The position numbers and the translations under genes were made by a program. The notes under the pieces are model-generated. The model had not been told where the DNA came from and did no database searches. It saw only the letters and a list, made by a program, of their open reading frames with translations. Shown here one piece after another: positions 1-8,677 of a stretch of 64,000 bases of DNA. This DNA is from Brevundimonas bullata (GTDB lineage: Bacteria > Pseudomonadota > Alphaproteobacteria > Caulobacterales > Caulobacteraceae). Location of the stretch: contig NZ_JACHLM010000005.1 of NCBI RefSeq assembly GCF_014207965.1, forward strand, positions 1-64,000, read 5' to 3'. Within the stretch, counting starts at the first letter, position 1, and each line of letters starts with the position of its first letter.

Positions 1-58
<58 letters not shown>

Positions 59-71
<13 letters not shown>

Positions 72-135
72 AGCATTCAAGAAAACCCCGCAGCTCCAGG
101 CTGCGGGGTTTTCTGCTTTCCGAAGCGAGATCGAC
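59..135 (+). repeat. tRNA-fMet 3' end plus trailer, direct-repeat copy 1
   Basis: This stretch covers the last bases of the tRNA acceptor stem, the spacer AAGCATTCAAG, the terminator hairpin and about 20 bp beyond it. It matches 52047-52124 with about four differences (including one indel), and 68-112 is identical over 45 bp to 23892-23936. The remainder up to the first gene (136-385) shows no gene; it holds only an 8-bp GC-rich inverted repeat at 151-175 without a T tract. Confidence 0.88.
82..112 (+). terminator. Rho-independent terminator of the tRNA-fMet unit (repeat copy 1)
   Basis: A perfect 13-bp stem (82-94 with 100-112) with a 5-nt loop ends in a TTTT arm. The same hairpin recurs at about 23.9 and 52.1 kb, so this is the terminator part of a three-copy direct repeat. 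Confidence 0.93.
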
Positions 136-385
136 CCTCGCCACTGGCGACGGCGCCCTGGCTCGCCGGGCGCCGCAGCCGCACGCATCGATCGGCCGCC
201 ACGCTATCTGGCGGAAGCCTTGGCGGGGATAGTTCGCGCGGCGTCGCCCTCATGATGTCTGGCGCTGGGCTAAGCGATCTCGGAGCGTCCGCTGCTGGGG
301 AGGTCGCAGCCTTAGGCGCAGATGCCAGAGTTGACTCCTCTCTGCAGTTGGCAAGGTCCGCAGCAGGTGCCAGGTCTTTTTGGCT

Positions 386-1717
386 TCAGCGTAGCCAGCA
401 TATATCGACGCGAAGGCCGCCAAGGACTGAGCGGGTCAGCTCCAGCTTGCCGCCGGCGTTTTCGGTGTAGTTGCGGGCGATACACAGGCCCAGGCCCTGA
501 CCAGCGACCTGTTCGTCCAACCGGACGCCACGGCGAGATGCGGCGTCGGCGCGCTCGATTGGGATGCCAGGGCCGTCGTCCTCGACGGTGATGACGAGGC
601 GGGCGTCGTCCTGTTGGGCGCTGACGGCGACCCGGCGGCGGGCGAAACGGACGGCGTTCTCCATCAGCGGCCCGAGAAGATCGGTCAGGTCGTCGCGGTT
701 CAGGGGTGCGGTCAGGGTTTCGGGAATGTCCACGGAGAAGGCTAGGGCTTCGCCCGCTTCCGTCTGTTCCAGCACCTGAACCAGTTGTTCGACCACATCG
801 AGAACGGGCGCCGAGCCTCCGCGCGACTGGCCCGCCAGGCGACTGCGGGTCAGTTCGGCCTCGACCGTGGCGCGCATGGCGTCGATGGCGCGGTCCAGTC
901 GGTCGGCGGCCTCTGCGGCGCCGGTTTCGCGCAGGCGGTGGCTCTGGGTCTTGAGAGCGGACAGGGGGGTCTTCAGGCCGTGGGCCAGATCGGAGGCTCG
1001 TCCCCGCGCCTGGGTCAGGTCCTGTTCGCGGGCGGCGACCAGATCATTGAGCGCCTCGGTCAGCGGACGCAGCTCGTTGATCCTGGCCGAAGGCAGGCGG
1101 TGGCTGGGGCTGGCGCGCAGGTCCGCCAGATCGCGACGGATGTCGGCCAAAGGGCGCAGGCCCAACTGCACCTGAATCCAGGCGGCGGCCAGCAGGACCA
1201 GCCAGAGACCGGCGAGGAAGATGGCCAGCTCCAGATTGAACTCGCCTTGAGCGGAGACGATCTCATCCTGATCCTGAGCGATCTGGATCAGAACCGGCGT
1301 CTGTTGCTCGCCGACGCGGATTTCACGCTCCAGAACGGCGACAGGTTCGCCGAAGGGGCCGTCGGCGCGGCGCAGTCTCCATGTGGACGACGGCGCATCA
1401 TTGGGGCGGGGCAGGGCGGCGTCCCACAGCGAGCGCGAGCGCACGGTCTGGGCTTCGGTCGAGACCTGCCAGTAGAAACCGCCGGCGGGCGTATCAAAGC
1501 GCGGATCAGCGGGGGGCGTGGGCACGCTCAACCGTCCGGTCGGGTCCAGTTCGGCGGCGGCGGCGATGCGGGTGGCGTCGCGGGTCAGCTCCAGCGTCAG
1601 TCGCCGTTCCAGATGTCGCGCGAACAGCAGGCTCATAAACAGCCAAGCGACGATCAGGGCGACCAGGATCGCCGCTCCGCCGCCGAGCAGCAGCCGCCAG
1701 CGCAATGAGCGCAGCAT
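386..1717 (-). CDS. Two-component sensor histidine kinase (PhoQ/QseC type)
   Basis: A 443-aa inner-membrane kinase. A transmembrane segment lies at about residues 11-34, then a periplasmic sensor region, a second membrane segment (about 163-182), HAMP-like linker, H-box with phospho-acceptor His about 246 (DLAHGLKTPL), N-box (LMENAVRFA), G1 (DDGPGIP) and G2 (GQGLGL). It is the last gene of a PepSY, response regulator, kinase operon. The ATG overlaps the regulator's TGA by one base, so translation is probably coupled; the TTG just upstream is not needed. The signal sensed is unknown. The adjacent divergent TonB receptor and PhoD-type phosphatase suggest phosphate-ester or metal sensing, which is inference. 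Confidence 0.92.
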   Translation of the reverse strand: MLRSLRWRLLLGGGAAILVALIVAWLFMSLLFARHLERRLTLELTRDATRIAAAAELDPTGRLSVPTPPADPRFDTPAGGFYWQVSTEAQTVRSRSLWDAALPRPNDAPSSTWRLRRADGPFGEPVAVLEREIRVGEQQTPVLIQIAQDQDEIVSAQGEFNLELAIFLAGLWLVLLAAAWIQVQLGLRPLADIRRDLADLRASPSHRLPSARINELRPLTEALNDLVAAREQDLTQARGRASDLAHGLKTPLSALKTQSHRLRETGAAEAADRLDRAIDAMRATVEAELTRSRLAGQSRGGSAPVLDVVEQLVQVLEQTEAGEALAFSVDIPETLTAPLNRDDLTDLLGPLMENAVRFARRRVAVSAQQDDARLVITVEDDGPGIPIERADAASRRGVRLDEQVAGQGLGLCIARNYTENAGGKLELTRSVLGGLRVDICWLR

Positions 1718-2379
1718 CAATCGGCGCCCTGCAACAGATAGCCGAAGCCACGCCGGGTGCTGATGACTTCGCCGCCGAACTTGCGCCGCAGCCGGGCGAC
1801 GATGGCCTCGATGGCGTTGGTGTCGGAGGTTTCCGCCACGCCGTAGAGGTGCTCGGCCAGCTCGCCGGCCGAAACCGCACGACCGGGCTGATGGCCCAGA
1901 TAGTCGAGCAGGCGGAACTCTAGCGGCGACAGGCGGGCCGGGGCGCCGTCGAACGAGGCGCTCATCCGGGCCGTGTCGAGCCGCAATCGGCCGATGTCGA
2001 TGACGCTGGAGGTGCGCCCGGCCTGACGCCGGACCAGACCGCGCAGGCGGGCGATCAACTCGCCCATCTCGAACGGCTTGGCCAGATAGTCATCGGCCCC
2101 GGCCTCTATGCCCTCGACCTTTTCGGTCCAGGCCCCGCGCGCGGAGACGATCAGAACGGGGAAGGCGCGGCCCGCGGCCCGCCAGCGGCGCAGGGTCGAC
2201 AGGCCGTCCAGACGCGGCAGGCCCAGGTCCAGCACGGCGATGGCGTAGTCCTCGACGTCGCCGGCATACCAGGCGGCCTCGCCGTCAGACACGACATCGA
2301 CGATGAAGCCCGCCGCCTCGATGGCGCGCTTCAGGTCGGCTTGAATATCGGGATCGTCCTCGACGACGAGACAGCGCAT
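1717..2379 (-). CDS. OmpR-family response regulator
   Basis: A 220-aa protein with an N-terminal receiver domain (acidic pocket VVEDD, phospho-acceptor Asp about 51 in LDLGLP, conserved Lys in AKPFEMGEL) and a C-terminal winged helix (about 125-220, ending RGFGYLL). It is the cognate regulator of the downstream kinase. The ATG at 2379 is chosen because the receiver domain starts there (MRCLVVEDD) and it overlaps the TGA of the PepSY gene by one base; longer in-frame extensions are arginine-rich antisense-like sequence. CTGAC repeats in the divergent promoter upstream are candidate binding sites. Confidence 0.94.
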   Translation of the reverse strand: MRCLVVEDDPDIQADLKRAIEAAGFIVDVVSDGEAAWYAGDVEDYAIAVLDLGLPRLDGLSTLRRWRAAGRAFPVLIVSARGAWTEKVEGIEAGADDYLAKPFEMGELIARLRGLVRRQAGRTSSVIDIGRLRLDTARMSASFDGAPARLSPLEFRLLDYLGHQPGRAVSAGELAEHLYGVAETSDTNAIEAIVARLRRKFGGEVISTRRGFGYLLQGAD

Positions 2380-2705
2380 CAGTCGTCCTTGACCTCCAGC
2401 ACGGCGCCGGTGCGGGCGTCGATCCGCAGTTTGCGGACCCGTCCGCCGGGCGTCAGCACCTTTACCTTGTAGCGCCAACCTTCACGGTGTCGATCCAGTT
2501 CGACCTCGATGACGTCGCCGGGCTCGGCGCGCTGGGCCACCGCCAGAATGCGAGTCAGAGGCAGGATCTCGCCGCGGCGCAGGGCCTCACGGGCGGCGAC
2601 GTGATCGTCGTCCTCGGCCATGGCGGTCGTGGCGGGCGCCAGGGCCATCAGACCGGCGAGCAGGGCGAGGGGCGCATGGCGCCGGGAAAGGCCGTTGGGT
2701 TTCAT
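2379..2705 (-). CDS. Secreted PepSY-domain protein
   Basis: A 108-aa protein with a Sec signal peptide (hydrophobic core about residues 12-25, likely cleavage after ATTAMA) and a single PepSY-like domain ending RIDARTGAVLEVKDD. PepSY proteins encoded first in two-component operons are common in Caulobacterales and sphingomonads and are thought to modulate the sensor or a neighbouring protease; the mechanism here is not known. The start at 2705 gives a proper signal peptide. It shares a divergent promoter region with the TonB receptor at 2814. Confidence 0.85.
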   Translation of the reverse strand: MKPNGLSRRHAPLALLAGLMALAPATTAMAEDDDHVAAREALRRGEILPLTRILAVAQRAEPGDVIEVELDRHREGWRYKVKVLTPGGRVRKLRIDARTGAVLEVKDD

Positions 2706-2729
2706 GGCGACCACCCTGCCGCAGCCAAG

Positions 2730-2797
2730 CTGACAACAGGCTGACGGTTTGCCCCGCCCGGCTGTCAGGAAGGCGGGCCTAAGGCTGTGGCTCTGAC
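2730..2797. promoter_or_regulatory. Candidate response-regulator operator array (CTGAC repeats)
   Basis: Four CTGAC/CTGTC pentamers on the plus strand start at 2730, 2741, 2762 and 2793. The spacings are 11, 21 and 31 bp, close to whole helical turns. The array lies between the divergent PepSY/two-component operon and the TonB receptor. OmpR-family regulators commonly bind direct repeats with an 11-bp period, so this may be the site of the adjacent regulator; that is inference. Confidence 0.4.
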
Positions 2798-2813
2798 GTT
2801 GAGAGGGGCCGCC

Positions 2814-4874
2814 ATGCGATCGAACATCCAGACCCAAGCCTTGCTGATGAGCGGCGTCGCCGCAGCGGTCTTGCTGTTCGGCGCGGCCTCGGCTTCGGGG
2901 CAGACGGCGCCTGATGGAGCGACCGGCGTCACGGCCTATCCCGCCAGCGTCTTTGCCACTTCGGCCCCGGCCAGTGCGCGCGAGATGCTGGACCGGACGC
3001 CGGGCTTTTCCCTGGTCGAGCCGGACGCTGATGTGCGCGGCTATTCCGGGGCCCAGGGCAATGTGCTGATCGACGGGGTGCGGCCCGCCAGCAAGCGCGA
3101 GGACGTGTCGGACCTGTTGCGTCGTATCTCGGCGGGAACGGTCGAGCGGATTGAACTAATCCGCGGCGGGGCGGGCGGCGTCGATATGGCGGGTTATGCT
3201 GTCCTGGCCAATGTGGTGCGCAAACACGTCGTCGACGCCGAGGGCCTGGTCGAGGTCGGCGCCCTGTCCTCGACCGACGGCTGGGTCTCGCCCAGCGGAC
3301 AGGCGCAGTATGCGCGGCGCTGGGGCGCGCGGTCGCTGGAGCTGTCGGCCAAGCTGGAGCCCGACTTCGACGACGACAGCGGCGACGGCCCCGTCTGGAC
3401 CGAGACGCCGGATGGAACCGTGGTCGAGCGTTTCAATGAAGACACGCGCAAGGTCCAGCACGCCGCCGAGGTCGCCGCCAACTGGGCGCAGCCTCTGGCG
3501 GGCGGCCGCTTCAACGCCACCGCCGCCGTGCGCGGCGATCAGGCGCGAGCCGATACGGTGATCCAGTCGCTGGACGACGCCGACGACCGCGAAGACGTGG
3601 CGGCGCGCGAGGACTTCGTCGAGGGCGAACTGGGCGCGCGCTATCAACGGGCGTTCGGTGCGACCACGACGCTGGAGGCCCTGGCCAGCCAGCGCCTGGG
3701 CCGCCTGACCGCCGACGAGACGTCGCAGCAGGGCCACGACAGCGAGAGTTTCAATGAGGCCACGCGGACCGGCGAGAGCATCGCGCGGATCGACCTGACG
3801 CATCGCCGCTCGGACAAGCTGTCGCTGTCGGCCGGGCTGGAGGGGGCGTTCAACTTCCTCGAAAGCGAGGCGCGGCTGCAAGAGAACGGCGCGCCGGTCT
3901 TCCTGCCCGGCTCGGATGTGCGGATTGAGGAGCGGCGGATCGAGGGTTCGCTCGGCGCGACCTGGACCCCGATCGAGGCGGTCATCGTCGAGGCGGGGCT
4001 GCGGATCGAAGGCTCGACCATCACCCAGACCGGCGACAGCCCGCTGGAACGCGACTTCACCTACGCCAAGCCGCGCCTGGCCCTGACCTGGGACATGGAT
4101 GAGCAGAACCAACTGCGGCTGGCTGTGTCGCGCGAGGTGGGGCAGCTGGATTTCGGTGAGTTCGTCGCCTCGGCCTCGCTGTCCACCGGCGTCGTCGCGG
4201 TCGGCAATGCGGCGCTGGAGCCCGACAAGAGCTGGCGCTTTTCGGCGGCTTGGGAGCGCAGCTTCTGGGATGACGCCTCCCTGACCCTGACCTGGACCCA
4301 TGACGAGATCAGCGACGTGGTCGACCGGGTGCTGATCGTCACCGACGACGACGTGTTCGATGCGCCGGGCAATATCGGCGACGGCCGGCGCGACACCTTG
4401 GCGGTCGATCTGAACACGCCGTTGGACCGACTGGGGATCAAGGGCGGGCAGCTTCGCGCGACGATGTTGTGGCGCACCAGCCGCGTGACCGATCCGGTCA
4501 CCGGCGAGGAGCGCGGCATCTCGGAAGAGAAGCCAGTCGAGGGCGAGGTGGCCTTTACTCAGGCCCTGTCGCATTGGCGCATGAACTGGGGCCTGACGGT
4601 CGAGCACATCTCGGAGCGCAAGACGCGCTATCGCTTTGACGACGTGCGCCGTCGCTCCGAAAGTCTGGGCTGGACCGTCTTCGCCGAGCGGCGTCTGGGC
4701 GACCGCTGGCGGCTGCGGGCCGAGGCGACCGACCTGTTCGGCCGCGACTTCCACGAGACACGCGACAAGTACGACGGCCCGCGCTCGACCGGTGCACTGG
4801 AAGAGATCGAGCGACGCGAACGCCGCTCGCCGGGCTACGTCAGCCTGACTTTGCGTCGTAGTATGGGCGGCTAG
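2814..4874 (+). CDS. TonB-dependent outer-membrane receptor
   Basis: A 686-aa protein with a signal peptide (to about residue 30), a plug domain (about 45-135, with GNVLIDGVRP and VERIELIRGG motifs) and a beta-barrel. The start at 2814 follows a GAGAGG ribosome site; the upstream ATG lacks one. The C-terminus (LTLRRSMGG) lacks the terminal aromatic residue usual for outer-membrane barrels. The gene overlaps the convergent phosphatase gene by 35 bp. Its divergent pairing with a PepSY/two-component operon suggests control by that system. The substrate is unknown; a phosphate ester or metal complex would fit the neighbours (inference). Confidence 0.88.
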   Translation: MRSNIQTQALLMSGVAAAVLLFGAASASGQTAPDGATGVTAYPASVFATSAPASAREMLDRTPGFSLVEPDADVRGYSGAQGNVLIDGVRPASKREDVSDLLRRISAGTVERIELIRGGAGGVDMAGYAVLANVVRKHVVDAEGLVEVGALSSTDGWVSPSGQAQYARRWGARSLELSAKLEPDFDDDSGDGPVWTETPDGTVVERFNEDTRKVQHAAEVAANWAQPLAGGRFNATAAVRGDQARADTVIQSLDDADDREDVAAREDFVEGELGARYQRAFGATTTLEALASQRLGRLTADETSQQGHDSESFNEATRTGESIARIDLTHRRSDKLSLSAGLEGAFNFLESEARLQENGAPVFLPGSDVRIEERRIEGSLGATWTPIEAVIVEAGLRIEGSTITQTGDSPLERDFTYAKPRLALTWDMDEQNQLRLAVSREVGQLDFGEFVASASLSTGVVAVGNAALEPDKSWRFSAAWERSFWDDASLTLTWTHDEISDVVDRVLIVTDDDVFDAPGNIGDGRRDTLAVDLNTPLDRLGIKGGQLRATMLWRTSRVTDPVTGEERGISEEKPVEGEVAFTQALSHWRMNWGLTVEHISERKTRYRFDDVRRRSESLGWTVFAERRLGDRWRLRAEATDLFGRDFHETRDKYDGPRSTGALEEIERRERRSPGYVSLTLRRSMGG

Positions 4875-6315
4875 GCCAGCCATCGGGGGCGTCGAAGCCG
4901 TAGTAGCCGCCCCCGGCCTTGAACCGCTCCAGACGACGAAGTTCTTCAGGATCAGCCTTCTGGTCCCAGGTCTTTACGCCGTTGGTCAGATCAGCCGGCG
5001 TCAGCACCAGTTCGTCCCAGACGGCCTCGCCCTGAACGTCGTGCAGGGTATAGGTCAGGGTCGGCGTCGGGCCGGTCAGGTCGAAGCGCATCAGGCCGAC
5101 GTTGACGCTGCGGGTCCAGGTGTCGCGGATGCGGACCTCGGGCGCCTGACGCGTATTCTTGTTGGCCGGCATCTGGGCCAGGGGCGACGAACACATGTCA
5201 TAGATGTCGTAGCCGCCGACCTCGGAGCGGGGGATGCAGTTCAGCTCGCCCATGTGACTGTCGCCCGAGATGCAGACCACGCCGCCGATATGCTCATCGC
5301 GGATGAAGTCGAAGATCTCGTTGCGTTCGGTCAGATAGACGCCCCAGCTGTCGCCGCCCTTTTCGTTTTCGGCGGACGAGAAGCCGCCGCCGGAGACCAG
5401 CACTTTGAACGGGGCGCGCGAGGCTTTCAGTTCGCGCTTCAGCCAGGCCTTCTGGCGGGCGCCGAGGACGGTCTTGGCCGCGTCGTCGGTCTGGGCGGTC
5501 GGGTCGCGGTGGTAGCGGCCGTCGAGGAAGAAGAAGTCCACCCCGCCGTAGGCCTGCTTGAAATAGACGCCGGGATTGTCGGCCTCGCCATAGGCGGGAT
5601 TGGCCCAGACCTTCTTGAATACGTTCAGCGAGGCGGCCTTGAACGGGCTGCGGCCGTCGGAGTCGTTGTAGCCGAAGTCGTGGTCGTCCCAGATCGCCAG
5701 CTGCGGCGTCGAGCGCAGCAGGGGCAGCAGCCGCTCGACCACCCGGCCGCGGCCATAGAGGTCCATCAGGGCAGCGGGCTGATCGCTGTCGCCATAGATG
5801 TTGTCGCCCAGCCAGAAGAAGAGGTCGGGGTCCAGGCCGCGCACGGCGTTCCAGATCGGTTGGTCGGCGTCGTACTGGATACGGCAGCACGAGCCGAAGG
5901 CGACGCGGAAGGCGGCGGGGCCGTCGGGCGCCGTGCGGGTGCGGTTCGGCGCGAACTGGAAGCGGTCCTGCTGGCCGTCGTACTTCAGCCGGTACCAATA
6001 GTCGGTGTCGGGCTTCAGCCCCTCGACGCGGAAGGTCAGGCAGCAGTCGTCCTCGGCGCGCGCAGTCAGGGTCGGGCCTTGCAGCACCTGACGGAAGTCA
6101 CGGTCGGTCGCGTATTCCAGCGTCACCGGAAAGGCGCCGGAGGCCCGCACCCAGACGGTGAAATGGCCCGGTCCCGGTGCGCCGACCATCGGGCCTTGCA
6201 GCGCACGGGGATAGCCGAGGGCCTCGGCCAGAGCGCGTGGGGCCGAGCCAAGCAGGGCGGCCATGGCCACGCCGCCCAGGAAGCCGCGACGACCGGCGGT
6301 CAGGATACGGGTCAT
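4840..6315 (-). CDS. PhoD-like alkaline phosphatase / phosphodiesterase
   Basis: A 491-aa periplasmic metallo-phosphatase. The N-terminus carries a twin-arginine-type leader (GRRGFLGG, then a hydrophobic stretch to about residue 31), as expected for PhoD enzymes. An N-terminal PhoD domain (about 37-130) is followed by the catalytic domain with metal motifs WLGDNIYGD, IWDDHDFG and SGDSHMGE. It is the last gene of an operon with an inositol monophosphatase (3 bp gap) and an organophosphate transporter. In that context it probably strips phosphates from inositol phosphates or other esters in the periplasm; the exact substrate is inferred. Confidence 0.9.
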   Translation of the reverse strand: MTRILTAGRRGFLGGVAMAALLGSAPRALAEALGYPRALQGPMVGAPGPGHFTVWVRASGAFPVTLEYATDRDFRQVLQGPTLTARAEDDCCLTFRVEGLKPDTDYWYRLKYDGQQDRFQFAPNRTRTAPDGPAAFRVAFGSCCRIQYDADQPIWNAVRGLDPDLFFWLGDNIYGDSDQPAALMDLYGRGRVVERLLPLLRSTPQLAIWDDHDFGYNDSDGRSPFKAASLNVFKKVWANPAYGEADNPGVYFKQAYGGVDFFFLDGRYHRDPTAQTDDAAKTVLGARQKAWLKRELKASRAPFKVLVSGGGFSSAENEKGGDSWGVYLTERNEIFDFIRDEHIGGVVCISGDSHMGELNCIPRSEVGGYDIYDMCSSPLAQMPANKNTRQAPEVRIRDTWTRSVNVGLMRFDLTGPTPTLTYTLHDVQGEAVWDELVLTPADLTNGVKTWDQKADPEELRRLERFKAGGGYYGFDAPDGWPSRPYYDAKSG

Positions 6316-6318
6316 GGC

Positions 6319-7122
6319 TTACTCCTCGAGGGCGGCGTTCAGGCGTTCGATCAGGGCGTCATGGACGCCTCCGTTGGAGACGCAGACGTGGCCGGCATGC
6401 AGGTCCAGCGGCCCGCCGTCGACGCCGGTGGCGCGACCGCCTGCCTCCTCGACCAGGATGATACCCGGCCCCATGTCCCATGCGTTGAGGCAGCGTTCCC
6501 AGTAGGCGTCCCAGCGCCCGGCGGCGACCCAGGCCATGTCCACCGCGCAGGCGCCGGTGCGGCGGATGCCCGCCACGTCGGCGGACAGCAGGGCCATCTC
6601 GCGTGCGAACACTGGATGGTCCGGTTTGCCTGAAAAGGGGATGCCGCAGGCCAGGACGGATTCGACCAGGGCGGTGCGGTTCGACACCCGCATCCGCTCG
6701 CCGTTCAGCCAGCAGCCCTTGCCGGTTTCGGCGACGTACAACTCATTCAGGACGGGGATGTAGGTGACGCCCGCCACCACCTTGCCCTCACGCGCCAGGG
6801 CGACGTTGACGCCCCACAGGGGGCTGCCGAACAGGAAGTTGGTAGTGCCGTCCAGGGGGTCGACGATCCACTGCTGGCTCTGGTCGTCGCCGCCGCCGAT
6901 GCCGCCTTCTTCGCCCAGGAAGGCGTAGGAGGGCCGGGAGCGGGCCAGGACGCCGCGCGCCGTGGCCTCGGCTTCTTCGTCGGCGATGGAGACCATGTCG
7001 GCCGGGCCGGTCTTGGAGCGGACGGTCAGATGGGCCAACTGGGCGAAGTGGCGCTCCAGCCCGGCGCCGGCGGTCTTGGCGGCCTCGATCATGGCCTTGA
7101 GGTCTTCGGAGGGATCAATCAT
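6319..7122 (-). CDS. Inositol monophosphatase family protein
   Basis: A 267-aa cytoplasmic Mg-dependent phosphatase of the IMPase/SuhB family at typical length. Metal-binding motifs are EEGG, then VDPLDGTTNF (about residue 88), and the C-terminal motif WDMGPGIILVEEAGG. The family hydrolyses inositol monophosphates and sometimes other sugar phosphates. Lying 9 bp after an organophosphate transporter gene and upstream of PhoD, it most likely converts imported inositol monophosphate to myo-inositol for the iol enzymes encoded next door. The family also includes histidinol-phosphate phosphatases, but there is no his context here. Confidence 0.9.
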   Translation of the reverse strand: MIDPSEDLKAMIEAAKTAGAGLERHFAQLAHLTVRSKTGPADMVSIADEEAEATARGVLARSRPSYAFLGEEGGIGGGDDQSQQWIVDPLDGTTNFLFGSPLWGVNVALAREGKVVAGVTYIPVLNELYVAETGKGCWLNGERMRVSNRTALVESVLACGIPFSGKPDHPVFAREMALLSADVAGIRRTGACAVDMAWVAAGRWDAYWERCLNAWDMGPGIILVEEAGGRATGVDGGPLDLHAGHVCVSNGGVHDALIERLNAALEE

Positions 7123-7131
7123 GGCGCGAAC

Positions 7132-8478
7132 TCAGTCTCTCAGGCGGGTGCGCCACAGGCTGGCCGCCAGCAGCATGGAAATGACGGAAGAGCCGATCCA
7201 GAACCAGATGACCGGACCGAAATCATAGGTGCGGACCCCGTCCACCACGGTCATGCCACGCTCGATCATGAAGCCGGAAATCTGTTCCTGCAGCGCGGCG
7301 CCGATGTAGCTGAAGATGCCGATGACCCCCATTGCCGCCCCGGCCACGCGCTTGGGCGCGATGTCCACGGCGAACAGGCCGCCCAGCGACGTGACCAGAC
7401 CCGTCAGACCCATGCCGAACAGCAGCATGGAGAAGACCATGACCGGCATGGTGTTGGGGCCCCAGAAGAACAGGGCCAGGCCGGCGATCTCCATCAGCGC
7501 GAAGATAAGGTTCACCGGCGGGCGGCGGGCGGCGAAATACTTGTCGGAGATGAAGCCGAAGCCGATGGCCCCGGCGATGCCCGCCAGGGTGCTGATCATC
7601 AGCAGGGTCCCGGCGGCGGGCAGGGAGAAACCGCGCGCCTCTTGCAGATAAAGCACGCCCCAGGAGTTGATGGCGTAGCGGGTGACATAGGTGGTGGCCG
7701 AAGCCAGGCACAGAATCCAGATGGCGGGCAGTTTCAGGATCGACAGCTGCAATCCCAGGACGGATTTGATGCCGGGCTTGGGCGCTTCGTTGTAGTTGTC
7801 CTTCTTCCAGTCGTTGACGGCGGGCAGGCCCATGGTGCGCGGCCGATCCTGGATCAGCAGGTAGCAGCCGACGGCCGTCGCCGCGCCCAGCACGCCCGGA
7901 CCCCAGAAGCCCCAGCGCCAGCCGGCGGCCGCCACCAGCGAACCGACGACCAGGAAGGTCAGGCCCTCGCCGATAGAGTGGGCCGTGCTCCAGACGCCGT
8001 AGGCTCGGCCGCGTTCCTGATTGGAGAACCAACTGGTCATGGCGACCACGCCGCCCGGCGCGCCGAAGCTCTGGAACCAGCCGTTCAGCCCCCACAGCAG
8101 CGCCGCCGCCCAGACGGTGGTGGTGAAGCCCATCAGCAGGTTGCAGATCGCCGTGGCCAGGAAGGCGAAGGCCAGGAACCGCTTCATATTGGCGTGGTCG
8201 GCCAGGAAGCCGTTGGTCAGCTTGCCGATCGCATAGGTGTAAAACAGCGCCGATCCGATCAGGCCCAGTTCGGTCGGGGTGAAGACCCCGGCGTCGATCA
8301 ACGGCTTCTTCACCATCCCAAGCGCCAACCGGCAGGTGTAGATCAGGCCGTAGCCCAGGGTGATGGCCAGCATCACGCGGAAGCGATGGCGATGGAACAG
8401 GGTGGAGACCGTGGCGGCGTCGCCGATCTCGGGCTTGTCCGCCCCGGTCGCAAAGAAGCGCAGCAGTCCTCGGGCCAT
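7132..8478 (-). CDS. MFS transporter, organophosphate:phosphate antiporter (GlpT/UhpT) type
   Basis: A 448-aa protein with about 12 transmembrane helices. Resemblance to GlpT/UhpT is seen in the first helix region (TCRLALG), GKLTNGFLAD, GWFQSFG and RGRAYGVWSTAHSIGEG. Two arginines, about R50 and R267 (VTRYAINSW), align with the substrate-phosphate-binding arginines of UhpT/GlpT. That favours import of a phosphorylated compound in exchange for Pi. Next to IMPase and iol genes, an inositol phosphate is the likeliest substrate (inference). The ATG at 8478 is preferred because GGAGG lies 8 bases upstream; an ATG at 8493 is the alternative. Confidence 0.88.
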   Translation of the reverse strand: MARGLLRFFATGADKPEIGDAATVSTLFHRHRFRVMLAITLGYGLIYTCRLALGMVKKPLIDAGVFTPTELGLIGSALFYTYAIGKLTNGFLADHANMKRFLAFAFLATAICNLLMGFTTTVWAAALLWGLNGWFQSFGAPGGVVAMTSWFSNQERGRAYGVWSTAHSIGEGLTFLVVGSLVAAAGWRWGFWGPGVLGAATAVGCYLLIQDRPRTMGLPAVNDWKKDNYNEAPKPGIKSVLGLQLSILKLPAIWILCLASATTYVTRYAINSWGVLYLQEARGFSLPAAGTLLMISTLAGIAGAIGFGFISDKYFAARRPPVNLIFALMEIAGLALFFWGPNTMPVMVFSMLLFGMGLTGLVTSLGGLFAVDIAPKRVAGAAMGVIGIFSYIGAALQEQISGFMIERGMTVVDGVRTYDFGPVIWFWIGSSVISMLLAASLWRTRLRD

Positions 8479-8560
8479 TTGGCCGCCTCCCATGATGAGC
8501 GGACCAGCGTCAATGCGACGGTCTCGTTGAAAGCCAGACTAGGGGAGGGTGATGCGTATT

Positions 8561-8574
8561 GGAAGAATAATTCT
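8561..8574. promoter_or_regulatory. Candidate IolR (RpiR) operator upstream of the transporter operon
   Basis: GGAA-N6-TTCT (AGAA-N6-TTCC on the minus strand) lies 83 bp upstream of the transporter start. The GGAA-N6-TTCC type motif has been reported for rhizobial IolR (from memory). Similar sites flank the RpiR gene in this window, suggesting co-regulation of uptake and catabolism. Confidence 0.45.
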
Positions 8575-8627
8575 ATAATCCACTTCGATGAAATTTCGTG
8601 GTCGGTGTCGCGCGCCAGGCGCAGAAA

Positions 8628-8656
8628 CGCCCCGACGGCGCTGGGCCGTCGGGGCG
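8628..8656 (-). terminator. Rho-independent terminator of the mmsA-iolBEDC operon
   Basis: A perfect 12-bp GC-rich stem (8628-8639 with 8645-8656) with a 5-nt loop. Read on the minus strand it lies 22 bp after the mmsA stop and is followed by TTTCTG. Confidence 0.85.
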
Positions 8657-8677
8657 TTGTAATGCTGGGCGTGCGCC

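Noticed and set aside
151..175. 8-bp GC-rich inverted repeat after the tRNA terminator
   Set aside because: No T tract and no gene attached; probably incidental in GC-rich DNA.
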